DNA from: Cytophagales bacterium
GTDB lineage: Bacteria > Bacteroidota > Bacteroidia > Cytophagales > Cyclobacteriaceae
DNA length: 5,062 nt
Reading direction: 5' to 3'
Assembly (NCBI GenBank): GCA_029262955.1
Contig: JAJCYL010000256.1
Location: 1 to 5,062, forward strand
This document shows positions 1 through 4,915 of the stretch, in pieces. The notes under the pieces were generated by a model. That model worked only from the letters and a program-made list of their open reading frames with translations. It ran no database searches and was not told where the DNA came from. Each line of letters opens with the position of its first letter. Within the stretch, counting starts at the first letter, position 1. The position numbers were made by a program, and so were the translations under genes.

Positions 1-2
1 GA

Positions 3-278
3 AGGGATTGGTATGACTTAGAATGGTATATTAAAAAAGGAATTCCTTTGGATGTAAATCATTTCTTAGCTAGGGCAAATGATACAAACGACTGGCAAGA
101 CAATAGAATTTCTTATGAACAGATTATCGAACTTTTAGATACGAAAATCAAATCAGTTTCTTTTAGCAGTATTAAAGTAGATGTTGTTAGGTTTATCAAA
201 AATGATGATGTTCTAAATATTTGGAGTTCTGAATATTTCAAAGATTTAATAGAGAAAATTAAATTGGAGGATACTTGA
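3..278 (+). CDS. AbiEii/AbiGii-type nucleotidyltransferase toxin, C-terminal part (5' end outside window)
   Basis: The reading frame is open from base 3 with no upstream stop, giving 91 codons to a TGA at 276-278, so the gene begins before the window. The fragment opens with RDWYDLEWYIKKGIPLDVNH and later has IWSSEYF. As I remember the family, both match the C-terminal helical part of AbiEii/AbiGii toxins (RDWYD followed by a W/Y-rich helix, then IPL, and a final IWS-x-x-YF). These proteins are nucleotidyltransferases that act as toxins of type IV toxin-antitoxin and abortive-infection systems, usually encoded directly downstream of an AbiEi-type antitoxin. The catalytic N-terminal half and any antitoxin gene would lie left of base 1 and cannot be checked. 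A start at the TTG at base 48 would cut off the conserved RDWYD block, so I do not accept it. No plus-strand terminator is evident after the stop. Confidence 0.82.
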   Translation, partial: RDWYDLEWYIKKGIPLDVNHFLARANDTNDWQDNRISYEQIIELLDTKIKSVSFSSIKVDVVRFIKNDDVLNIWSSEYFKDLIEKIKLEDT

Positions 279-314
279 TCTTATCAAAAGGTCAATATTC
301 CAAAATTAACAGGT

Positions 315-336
315 AAAAAAACGATTGCCCAATCGT
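315..336 (-). terminator. Minus-strand intrinsic terminator-like hairpin
   Basis: Read on the minus strand, a 6-bp stem ACGATT/AATCGT with a GGGC loop is followed directly by seven T (the A-run at 315-321 on the plus strand). This is the layout of a rho-independent terminator for transcription running right to left. The plus-strand side has no T-run, so it would not terminate the upstream toxin gene. The stem is short, and no minus-strand gene is recognised upstream of it, so what it would terminate is unclear. Confidence 0.4.
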
Positions 337-410
337 AGGCGGCACCGACTAAAATAGCCGGGTTGCGCCTCTCACACCGCCCTCACTGAACAGACACTTC
401 CTTTTGCTCA
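335..410 (-). other. Possible decayed 3' end of a group II intron (domains V/VI)
   Basis: On the minus strand this reads TGAGC, then GTTCA, then GTGTGAGAGGC (377-367), a hairpin with a GGCTA/TAGTC stem, and GCCTAC (340-335) followed by GAT. The string GTGTGAGAGG followed by a hairpin and CCTAC resembles what I remember of domain VI at the 3' end of many bacterial group II introns. TGAGC paired with GTTCA, including a G-T wobble, is like the AGC/GTT base of domain V. Against this, the domain V-like part is only about 24 bases rather than about 34, no GAAA loop is seen, and there is no reverse transcriptase gene. At best it is a remnant. The call rests on recalled motifs, not on a covariance model. 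Confidence 0.25.
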
Positions 411-679
411 TGTTCGATACCATCAATTGGGCCTTACTGCGGAAAAATTCGGGAACTTTTCTCGTAATTCAGTTGTTTGCAGTTATGCAGGCAGAACAAA
501 CCTGCTTAAGCAGAAGGAAGCTAAGAAAGCACATGCCTTGCAGGCAGGCTCGCTTAAGGGATAGCAGCGAAGGAAGAAGGGATTGGAATGAATACTGCAA
601 ACCAGGACTAAATCATCACTTTTTCTATCTCGGATTTTCATGCAGGCAGGTTGGCCGGAAAATGAGGGCGGATATGTGG

Positions 680-741
680 GTAGGCCGTGTTGCTGACCGT
701 TGGACAATAGCGTAGGCCGGTGGTGTGCCAGCCGTGGGACA
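680..741 (+). repeat. Imperfect tandem direct repeat
   Basis: The block starting GTAGGCCG and ending TTGGACA (680-706) recurs at 712-741 as GTAGGCCGG ... GTGGGACA, with small insertions and a period of about 32 bases. The first unit contains GTTGGAC, which fits the degenerate GTTRRRY core of integron sites, but no matching partner core was found upstream, so I call it only a repeat. Confidence 0.4.
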
Positions 742-744
742 CAT

Positions 745-792
745 TCATTTTCCAAAAGACTTTTTGCTTCGTTTTTGGTCTTTCAAAAATGA
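745..792. repeat. Long imperfect inverted repeat (hairpin)
   Basis: The arm at 745-760 (TCATTTTCCAAAAGAC) is nearly the reverse complement of 778-792 (GTCTTTCAAAAATGA), enclosing a T-rich loop of 17 bases. The structure is much longer than a chance hairpin. It could act in RNA as a structured leader or terminator, or be the end of a small repeat element. No T-run follows on the plus strand. Confidence 0.5.
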
Positions 793-801
793 AGGCCCCT
801 C

Positions 802-826
802 ACGCTGTCGCTGAAACTTGCAGCGT
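802..826. repeat. Short inverted repeat ACGCTG/CAGCGT
   Basis: ACGCTG (802-807) pairs with CAGCGT (821-826) around a 13-base loop, ten bases after the longer hairpin at 745-792. Together they suggest one structured element. On its own it is a weak feature. Confidence 0.3.
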
Positions 827-888
827 AGGCGCCCGGCAGGAGAAAAGCTAGTGATATGATTGAAACCGGAGTTAATTACTGCTCTTGA

Positions 889-1041
889 ATAAACAACGAA
901 ATCAAAACAGAATGCATAAAGCATTTGGGCACTTCTGATCTTCAGCAGCTTTTAACAGAATTAGCTACATTTGAAAAGGCAGTTGTGTCGGAGCAGACGC
1001 CTCATGCATGGGTCGTTGTACGTAATACCAATTCGGGGTAA
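889..1041 (+). pseudogene. Short coding-like open frame, probably a gene fragment or frameshifted gene
   Basis: Fifty codons are open between TGA (886-888) and TAA (1039-1041), with a protein-like composition (for example LGTSDLQQLLTELATFEKAV and PHAWVVVRNTNSG). The frame has no ATG; the nearest usable start is TTG at 925. In the same frame, ATG at 856 lies 13 bases after an AGGAG motif but is cut off by the TGA at 886-888. In another frame the bases just upstream read LKPELITALE before a stop at about the same place, so a small insertion or deletion could join the two. The family is not recognised. It may be a decayed small gene or chance; the lipoprotein gene starts eight bases after its stop. 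Confidence 0.3.
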
Positions 1042-1049
1042 CAGTATCT

Positions 1050-1925
1050 ATGTCGGTGAAAACTATCTTTTTTTTAATTCTTTCATTAACAACCCTATCT
1101 TGTAATAGGTACTATCCAACTTCGACTAAGACTGCTGTTGAAATCAAAATTCCTTTCAGAGTAGTTTATCACGAATCAACATACTTAGCTTCTGGAATTC
1201 CGGTAACAAAGCATGAACCGCTTGAGTGGACAGACTCAATTACCCTAAAAAATGGTTTCGTTATACTAGCACACTATTCTGGGAATTTGAAAGAGATTTC
1301 TGGAGATACCGTGATAAGCATTAACAAACTATCTAAATCAATTAGCGCTGATAGCACAAAAAATGCAATGATAGATATCTCTTTCCTATACAGTACTTCC
1401 AGTTACCATCCAGATTATTATAGAAATAGTGTAGTTGAGCATCCGCCCCATATTACATGGGTGTTTCCATATCTTACGAAAGAACCGAATAAAGTAGGGG
1501 ATAGTTCTCTATGTCTCTGGTGGAGATCTGCCTACCCAAAAAATCATACAGAAATTGAATACACATTAAGAATTTCAGATGTTTTCAATAAAGAACTCCA
1601 TACAAGCAATATTCTAGGTAATAGAGCCACAATCGATCTATCTAAAATATTTAAGTCAAACAAATTCGTTGTAATTGGATTGCATGAATCTAGTGATAAA
1701 AATCGAAAAGCAAGATTCCTTGGAATTCAATTGGTTGACGAAACTATTCTTGATCCCTGTCAAGCTAACTCAAGTATTAAGTATCTGCAGTTGGGAATAG
1801 TTTTAGAAAGGAATCGAGATTTCAATGAAGCTATGGATTATTTTAAGTTGGCTGCAGAAAATAGCGATAGACCAATATATTCTAAACTTTTGGGCTATTT
1901 CAAAGAACGCCATGTCACTCTCTGA
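1050..1925 (+). CDS. Putative lipoprotein of unknown function with C-terminal TPR-like helix pair
   Basis: The protein has 291 residues. Residues 1-18 form a lipoprotein-like signal: K4, a hydrophobic stretch (IFFLILSLTTLS) and Cys18. The box TLSC is loose (Thr at -3, Leu at -2), so type II cleavage is likely but not certain. The middle (about 25-235) looks beta-rich. At about 165-235 it alternates short strands (EIEYTLRISDVFNKEL, RATIDLSKIF, KFVVIGLHES), as in an immunoglobulin- or fibronectin-like fold. Residues 241-270 (around YLQLGIVLERNRDFNEAMDY) resemble one TPR helix pair, which usually binds protein. No catalytic motif is visible. The start is ATG 1050; the spacing from a GGGG at 1035-1038 is compatible with weak ribosome binding. 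An attC-like hairpin lies 35 bases past the stop, so the gene may be the body of an integron cassette. It is probably anchored in a membrane facing the periplasm or cell surface. The family is not recognised. Confidence 0.75.
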   Translation: MSVKTIFFLILSLTTLSCNRYYPTSTKTAVEIKIPFRVVYHESTYLASGIPVTKHEPLEWTDSITLKNGFVILAHYSGNLKEISGDTVISINKLSKSISADSTKNAMIDISFLYSTSSYHPDYYRNSVVEHPPHITWVFPYLTKEPNKVGDSSLCLWWRSAYPKNHTEIEYTLRISDVFNKELHTSNILGNRATIDLSKIFKSNKFVVIGLHESSDKNRKARFLGIQLVDETILDPCQANSSIKYLQLGIVLERNRDFNEAMDYFKLAAENSDRPIYSKLLGYFKERHVTL

Positions 1926-1960
1926 AAAAATACCCACAAACAGACGCTCAAAGTGCATAT

Positions 1961-2011
1961 GTCTGAATGCTTCTAGCCGTTCAGCTTACGGATGATAGCT
2001 GGACGTTAGAC
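1961..2011 (+). other. Integron attC-like recombination site (imperfect hairpin)
   Basis: The 51 bases fold on themselves. GTCT (1961-1964) pairs with AGAC (2008-2011), then AA with TT past an extra G1965, T1968 with G2005 (wobble), G1969 with C2004, TCTAGC (1972-1977) with GCTGGA (1998-2003), and CGT (1978-1980) with ACG (1988-1990) at the tip. The right end is GTTAGAC (2005-2011), an exact fit to the R' core GTTRRRY, where IntI cuts between G and TT. The left end GTCTGAA is one base off the R'' core RYYYAAC. Extra unpaired bases lie mainly on one side (G1965, the block 1991-1997), as in attC sites, where they set the recombined strand. The DUF4919 gene starts 17 bases to the right, the usual position for a cassette gene. 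No integrase is in the window. The alternative is an ordinary intergenic hairpin. Confidence 0.55.
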
Positions 2012-2027
2012 ACAATCAACTTACTAT

Positions 2028-2717
2028 ATGAAAAAATTTATTTTACTATTTCTTGTGTCACCGTGTATCAATATGATAGCTCAGGATGTCCCCCAGGCAC
2101 CTAATTATAGTAAAATCAAAAAGAGCATTTCCGATTCAACATCGAGCTTTTACTATTCACGGCTCATGGATCGATACAGCCAAAGTGATTCAACTTTAAC
2201 AATTGAAGAATTTAGACATCTCTATTACGGCTATACGTATCAATCTGAATATAGTCCTTATTGGAGATCTGAATATGATACTGATTTGTCAAAATTCTAT
2301 CGAAAACCGGAATTGAAGAAAAAGGATCAACTAAAAGTAATCAAGCTTGGATCGCTGACATTAGATGCATTTCCTTTTGAACTAAGAGTACTCAACTTCT
2401 TGGCATACGTCTATCATTTACAAGGGAGCGATGATAAAGCGATGGAATTAAGTTTTAGACTTCAAGGAATATTAGGAGCCATATATTCAACTGGAGACGG
2501 AATGACTTGTAAGACAGGAATGCATGTAATTGCAACATCTCACGAATACGTCATTATTAATATGAACAAATTCAATTATTCATCTCAATCTCTTACCGAT
2601 GATGGTTGTGATTATATGGAGTTTGTAAAAGATGAACGAAATATTGACGGATTGTATTTTAACATTGAGCGCCTACTCGATATTAATTTGAAAACATTGA
2701 AAAGAAACAATAAATAG
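2028..2717 (+). CDS. Exported DUF4919 family protein
   Basis: The protein has 229 residues. Residues 1-19 form a signal peptide (MKKFILLFLVSPCINMIAQ) with likely cleavage after IAQ, so the protein is exported to the periplasm or beyond. The mature part has the signature I recall for DUF4919: FYYSRLMDRYSQSDSTLTIE (41-60) followed by FRHLYYGYTYQ and YSPYW; a central helical stretch (FELRVLNFLAYVYHLQGSDD); and a C-terminal part with TSHEYVIINM and IDGLYFNIERLL. DUF4919 is found mainly in Bacteroidota and has no established biochemical function. The helical repeat-like middle may mean a binding role, which is inference. The length fits the family. ATG 2028 is chosen because it opens the signal peptide; there is no clear Shine-Dalgarno site, as is usual in this phylum. 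The attC-like site directly upstream suggests a cassette-borne copy. Confidence 0.85.
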   Translation: MKKFILLFLVSPCINMIAQDVPQAPNYSKIKKSISDSTSSFYYSRLMDRYSQSDSTLTIEEFRHLYYGYTYQSEYSPYWRSEYDTDLSKFYRKPELKKKDQLKVIKLGSLTLDAFPFELRVLNFLAYVYHLQGSDDKAMELSFRLQGILGAIYSTGDGMTCKTGMHVIATSHEYVIINMNKFNYSSQSLTDDGCDYMEFVKDERNIDGLYFNIERLLDINLKTLKRNNK

Positions 2718-2721
2718 ATGT

Positions 2722-2728
2722 GTCTAAC
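2722..2728 (+). other. attC-like R'' core (GTCTAAC), possibly an interrupted site
   Basis: GTCTAAC fits the left core (RYYYAAC) of an integron attC site exactly and lies five bases after the DUF4919 stop codon, where a cassette's own attC would begin. The expected partner GTTRRRY is not found within the usual distance. A GTTAGGT at 2940-2946 would serve only if the REPIN-like element at 2735-2889 had inserted into the site. A 7-base match occurs easily by chance, so this is weak evidence. Confidence 0.25.
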
Positions 2729-2734
2729 AGCATC

Positions 2735-2889
2735 CCCTCCCATCGTCCTCGTTTATAACGAGGATGTTCTACCAAATCACTTGAACCTTACCAAATATTT
2801 ATCTATATCTGAACAAGAAGCACTCTATCAATATAAAATTTAGAATGAAGTCCAGCATCCTAGTTGCAAACGAGGACGATTCTACTGGG
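2735..2889 (+). mobile_element. REPIN-like non-autonomous element, copy 1
   Basis: Two hairpins in opposite orientation bound about 130 bases. The left is TCCTCGTT-TAT-AACGAGGA (2746-2764). The right is the same palindrome with loop GCA (2858-2876), with one stem mismatch (A at 2862). Outside the stems the flanks are CTCCCATCG on the left and CGATTCTA on the right. The interior (ACCAAATCACTTGAACCTTA, an AAATATTT block, CAAGAAGCACT) is shared with the copy at 4664-4819, though diverged. Paired inverted palindromes of this kind are the layout of REPINs, which in other bacteria are moved by single-domain tyrosine transposases (RAYT, IS200/IS605-related). No such gene is in the window. The hairpins may also slow or stop transcription between the DUF4919 and UPF0158 genes. 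Confidence 0.65.
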
Positions 2890-2992
2890 ACTATTTTGAA
2901 ACTGATCCGCAAACCCGCTAAATTATGGGTAATAATAAAGTTAGGTACGTTCCATATGTAGGAAGTTATTCACAATATCTTTCAGAACGCAG

Positions 2993-3397
2993 ATGAACCC
3001 AACTGAAGAAGATATCAAAGAAATAGCTGAACTTTTAGAGAGTGGCGAACTCTGCTTCTTTCACGAACCAACTGGAACTATTGAACATCATCCAGATCCT
3101 GATAACCCATATGCCGATCTTGATGAGTGGCAAGAAACGATTGACAAAATCGAAGCTGATCTGACGAACTTCAAACGATTTGAAAAGATGGATTCTCGTC
3201 AAGGATTTCGGGTTATGGAGAATTTTGCGAACTCTATAACAGACGAGAACTTCCGGGCCCAATTATTTAAATTCCTTTCTGCACGTAAACCTTTTAGTAA
3301 ATTTAAGTGGGCCGTTGATAATTCAAAATTTCGACAAGACTGGTTCGACTTCAAGGCCCAAGCAAACATTGATTGGGTACAAAAACAAATAGGCTGA
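2993..3397 (+). CDS. UPF0158 family protein
   Basis: The protein has 134 residues, is acidic, has no signal peptide and is therefore probably cytoplasmic. It matches the pattern I recall for UPF0158 (Pfam PF03682): an N-terminal helix (EEDIKEIAELLESGELCFFH, 5-24) leading into a strand pair ending TGTIEHHPD; a middle FEKMDSRQGFRVMENFANSI (63-82) with the family's strongly conserved MDS-R-x-x-F-R-x-M-E core; and a C-terminal KPFSKFKWAVDN (99-110) followed by RQDWFDFK and IDWV. The length is near the usual size and the protein appears complete. The family has no established function. ATG 2993 is the only ATG in the frame after an upstream TAG at 2942; ribosome-binding signals are weak. It stands alone, separated from the preceding gene by a repeat element and from the next by about 300 bases, so it is probably its own transcription unit. 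Confidence 0.88.
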   Translation: MNPTEEDIKEIAELLESGELCFFHEPTGTIEHHPDPDNPYADLDEWQETIDKIEADLTNFKRFEKMDSRQGFRVMENFANSITDENFRAQLFKFLSARKPFSKFKWAVDNSKFRQDWFDFKAQANIDWVQKQIG

Positions 3398-3441
3398 CTA
3401 CATCGCAAAACACTCATTTAAGATGGACGAATTTGGAAGAA

Positions 3442-3492
3442 CTAAACTGTCAATAAAGTCCAGTTTCCTCGTTGCAAACGAGGACGATTCTA
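3442..3492 (+). repeat. Single REP-like hairpin repeat with conserved flank
   Basis: TCCTCGTTGCAAACGAGGA (3466-3484) is a perfect 8-bp stem with a GCA loop, followed by CGATTCTAT. Its left flank CTAAACTGTCAATAAAGTCC (3442-3461) recurs almost exactly at 4820-4839, so the repeat unit is longer than the palindrome. It has the orientation of the right-hand hairpins of the paired elements, but no inverted partner lies nearby. It may be a lone REP or half of a decayed pair. It sits between the UPF0158 gene and the G6/C6 inverted repeat. Confidence 0.6.
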
Positions 3493-3493
3493 T

Positions 3494-3566
3494 GGGGGGT
3501 GATGTTTGGTAAATCATTTACAAATGACAAATAAATATTTGTAAACGCCCCCCTGCCACCGAGGCA
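3494..3566. repeat. G6/C6 inverted repeat followed by small hairpin
   Basis: GGGGGG (3494-3499) pairs with CCCCCC (3548-3553). Inside, TTTACAAAT (3517-3525) is the perfect reverse complement of ATTTGTAAA (3537-3545). A small TGCC/GGCA hairpin (3554-3566) follows directly. The structure touches the end of the preceding REP-like repeat. No T-run follows, so it is not a classical terminator, though it could block transcription from the UPF0158 gene. It may instead be the end of another small element. Confidence 0.45.
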
Positions 3567-3606
3567 AGCTTACTACTATTTAAAATGCGCTGATTGCTTT
3601 GGGAGC

Positions 3607-3635
3607 GTTGTTTGCTAATAATTCCATTATATTTA
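3607..3635 (+). promoter_or_regulatory. Weak candidate Bacteroidota-type promoter
   Basis: TATATTTA (3628-3635) fits the Bacteroidota -7 consensus TAnnTTTG at all but the last base. A GTTG (3607-3610) lies 17 bases upstream, slightly close for the -33 TTTG box. Transcription would begin near 3642 and place the palindrome at 3659-3675 in the leader of the downstream secreted-protein gene. AT-rich DNA gives many such matches. Confidence 0.2.
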
Positions 3636-3658
3636 GTATCTATATCTGTAAGGAAATA

Positions 3659-3675
3659 AGTGCAACAGTTGCACT
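3659..3675. promoter_or_regulatory. 17-bp perfect palindrome, possible operator
   Basis: AGTGCAACAGTTGCACT is a perfect inverted repeat with 8-base arms around one central A. It ends 30 bases before the ATG of the secreted protein gene and lies after the candidate promoter. Its size and symmetry suit a dimeric repressor site. It is too tight (1-base centre) to form a good RNA hairpin without losing pairs. No regulator gene is nearby, so the binding protein is unknown. Confidence 0.35.
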
Positions 3676-3705
3676 ATGTAGTTGTTAGGAATAATTAGTC
3701 AAGTA

Positions 3706-4626
3706 ATGAAATACCGCCTTCTATTGTTATTATCTCTTATTTCTTTTTCTGCGAGTATAGCTCAATCGAAAGTTAAGGTAATTCAAGAATTTGTGCCGGG
3801 GGAAAAATATAACTTTGAGGTAAAAAGAGGAAAGGAAGACTCACGGGATCAGTCTACAAAGGGTCTTTTTGTAATTACTCCAATGACAGCCAATGTGATG
3901 ACGAGCAAAGACAACTTTCGTACAATAGCACTAAAGTATGGGGAATCAACCTTGGTGGGGAGAGAAGTTAGTCTTGAAGTCCAAGAGAAATACCGAAATG
4001 AAGAATTATATACCGGGATTGAAATAGCCTTGATTATTGATCACGAAGGAAAATTTCATGGGCTTGCTGATTTTGATGGAGTTAAGAAGCAGCTTGAAAA
4101 TGCCATGGCTAAATTATATGAAATTAAAGGTGCTACGATTGATGAGAGCACTTTCAATCAAATTAAGGATCTCCTTTCCGATACTTATGATACTGAAGAA
4201 GAATTAATCGCTACCTACTTTCCGGAAATTTCTATCTATTTCAACCAATTCGGTAACGACTATAAATTTCAGAAAAAACAGCACCTACGGTATGATTCGC
4301 CAAATCCTTTTGACGGTCCACCTTTTCCCATGATGGGAACGAGCGAATTCAGTGAATTTGATGATCCTATTGCAATAATTAAGGGTAGCGATTCAATAAA
4401 ACCAGAAGATTTAAGGAGGATTTTGATTTCCACTTTCAAACCTATAGCTGAAGCAGCAGGACAATCATTTAACGAATTAGAAATTCCCGAATTTGATATG
4501 ATAGTTACTTCCGAATGTGTTTACAACACTAAAACCAAAAAGCTTATTTCTGTAACAATGAATAAGAGGATAAAAATGTCAGACGTTGAGCAGAATGTAT
4601 TTATAGGATTAAGAATGGTGAACTAA
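3706..4626 (+). CDS. Secreted or periplasmic protein of unknown function (possibly DUF6263-like)
   Basis: The protein has 306 residues from ATG 3706. An in-frame TTG at 3682 would add eight residues before an ordinary signal peptide, so ATG is preferred; an AGGA at 3687-3690 is 15 bases upstream. Residues 1-20 (MKYRLLLLLSLISFSASIAQ) form a type I signal peptide with likely cleavage after SIAQ. The mature part begins KVIQEFVPGEKYNFEV, then has a beta-rich region. YTGIEIALIIDHEGKFHG (102-119) is followed by a helix (about 123-145), and the C-terminus alternates strands (KLISVTMNKRIKM, NVFIGLRMVN). The opening 'PGEKYNFEV' and the 'G-x-x-I-x-L-x-I-D-x-x-G-K' strand turn recall DUF6263-type exported proteins of Bacteroidota, but this is a weak resemblance from memory. 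There is one cysteine in the mature part, no lipobox and no catalytic signature. It is probably monocistronic, with a long leader and repeats on both sides. Confidence 0.75.
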   Translation: MKYRLLLLLSLISFSASIAQSKVKVIQEFVPGEKYNFEVKRGKEDSRDQSTKGLFVITPMTANVMTSKDNFRTIALKYGESTLVGREVSLEVQEKYRNEELYTGIEIALIIDHEGKFHGLADFDGVKKQLENAMAKLYEIKGATIDESTFNQIKDLLSDTYDTEEELIATYFPEISIYFNQFGNDYKFQKKQHLRYDSPNPFDGPPFPMMGTSEFSEFDDPIAIIKGSDSIKPEDLRRILISTFKPIAEAAGQSFNELEIPEFDMIVTSECVYNTKTKKLISVTMNKRIKMSDVEQNVFIGLRMVN

Positions 4627-4663
4627 AAATTTCTAACATCAAGCAAGCGTAATGCCTGTATTC

Positions 4664-4819
4664 CCTCCCTTCGTCCTCGTTTGTAACGAGGATGTCCAAC
4701 CAAATCACTTGAACCTTTACGAATATTTAAGTAAATATCGGACAAGAAGCACTCGATCAATCTATATTAATTTTAGTAAAAGCCAACATCCTCGTTGCAA
4801 ACGAGGACGATTCTATGGG
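4664..4819 (+). mobile_element. REPIN-like non-autonomous element, copy 2
   Basis: It has the same architecture and orientation as the element at 2735-2889. The left hairpin is TCCTCGTT-TGT-AACGAGGA (4674-4692). The right hairpin TCCTCGTTGCAAACGAGGA (4789-4807) is perfect. The flanks are CTCCCTTCG and CGATTCTATGGG. The interior shares ACCAAATCACTTGAACCTT, an ATATTTA block and ACAAGAAGCACT with copy 1, with small insertions and deletions elsewhere. The ends are far better conserved than the middle, as expected if only the palindromic ends are needed for movement. It begins 37 bases after the stop of the secreted protein gene and may also act as its transcript end. Confidence 0.65.
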
Positions 4820-4873
4820 CTAAACTGTCAATTAAGCCCAGCATCCTCGTTGCAAACGAGGACGATTCTATAG
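4820..4873 (+). repeat. Tandem extra REP-like hairpin
   Basis: A further TCCTCGTTGCAAACGAGGA (4844-4862) lies 55 bases after the right hairpin of copy 2, in the same orientation. It is preceded by CTAAACTGTCAATTAAGCCC (4820-4839), a near copy of the flank at 3442-3461, and followed by CGATTCTAT. The tandem pair at 4789-4862 suggests local duplication of the right end, or insertion of a single unit next to an existing one. Confidence 0.6.
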
Positions 4874-4915
4874 TATTTAGACAAATTGGTAGACGAATTA
4901 GCGAAAGGACGAAAG

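Larger units (their letters stand above)
279..888. other. Long non-coding, GC-richer, repeat-rich intergenic region
   Basis: This stretch holds no reading frame that looks like a real protein. It is visibly richer in G and C than the flanking genes and full of short repeated or self-complementary pieces: a hairpin at 321-336, a possible intron remnant at 335-410, three copies of TGCAGGCAG (near 486, 539 and 641), an imperfect direct repeat at 680-741, and inverted repeats at 745-792 and 802-826. Blocks such as CTTAAGGGATAGCAGCG (552-568) remind me of intergenic sequence seen repeatedly in Bacteroidota genomes; this is memory, not a search. The base composition differs from the neighbouring genes, which fits insertion or a structured non-coding element. 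Function is unknown. Confidence 0.55.

Noticed and set aside
48..278. Separate 76-codon gene starting at TTG 48
   Set aside because: The frame is open to the window edge and the conserved RDWYD block lies upstream of the TTG, so this is the tail of a longer gene.
404..715. 103-codon plus-strand frame in the GC-richer block
   Set aside because: The product is rich in Arg, Cys and Trp, resembles no family, and overlaps repeats and intron-like sequence. The open frame follows from the raised GC content.
483..755. 90-codon minus-strand frame
   Set aside because: It mirrors the same repeat-rich block. Its composition (many Cys, Pro and His) is not protein-like, and no start signal is seen.
1014..1021. 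CGTTGTAC as an attC right core upstream of the lipoprotein gene
   Set aside because: It lies inside the 889-1041 frame, deviates from GTTRRRY, and no complementary left core or hairpin is found upstream.
3035..3417. Two minus-strand frames (3035-3262 and 3199-3417)
   Set aside because: Both lie antisense to the well-supported UPF0158 gene and have no recognisable product.
3682..3705. TTG 3682 as the start of the secreted protein gene
   Set aside because: It adds eight residues before a normal signal peptide that begins at ATG 3706.
2746..4862. CRISPR array
   Set aside because: The hairpin repeats are palindromes in both orientations, irregularly spaced with genes between them. There are no uniform spacers and no cas genes.
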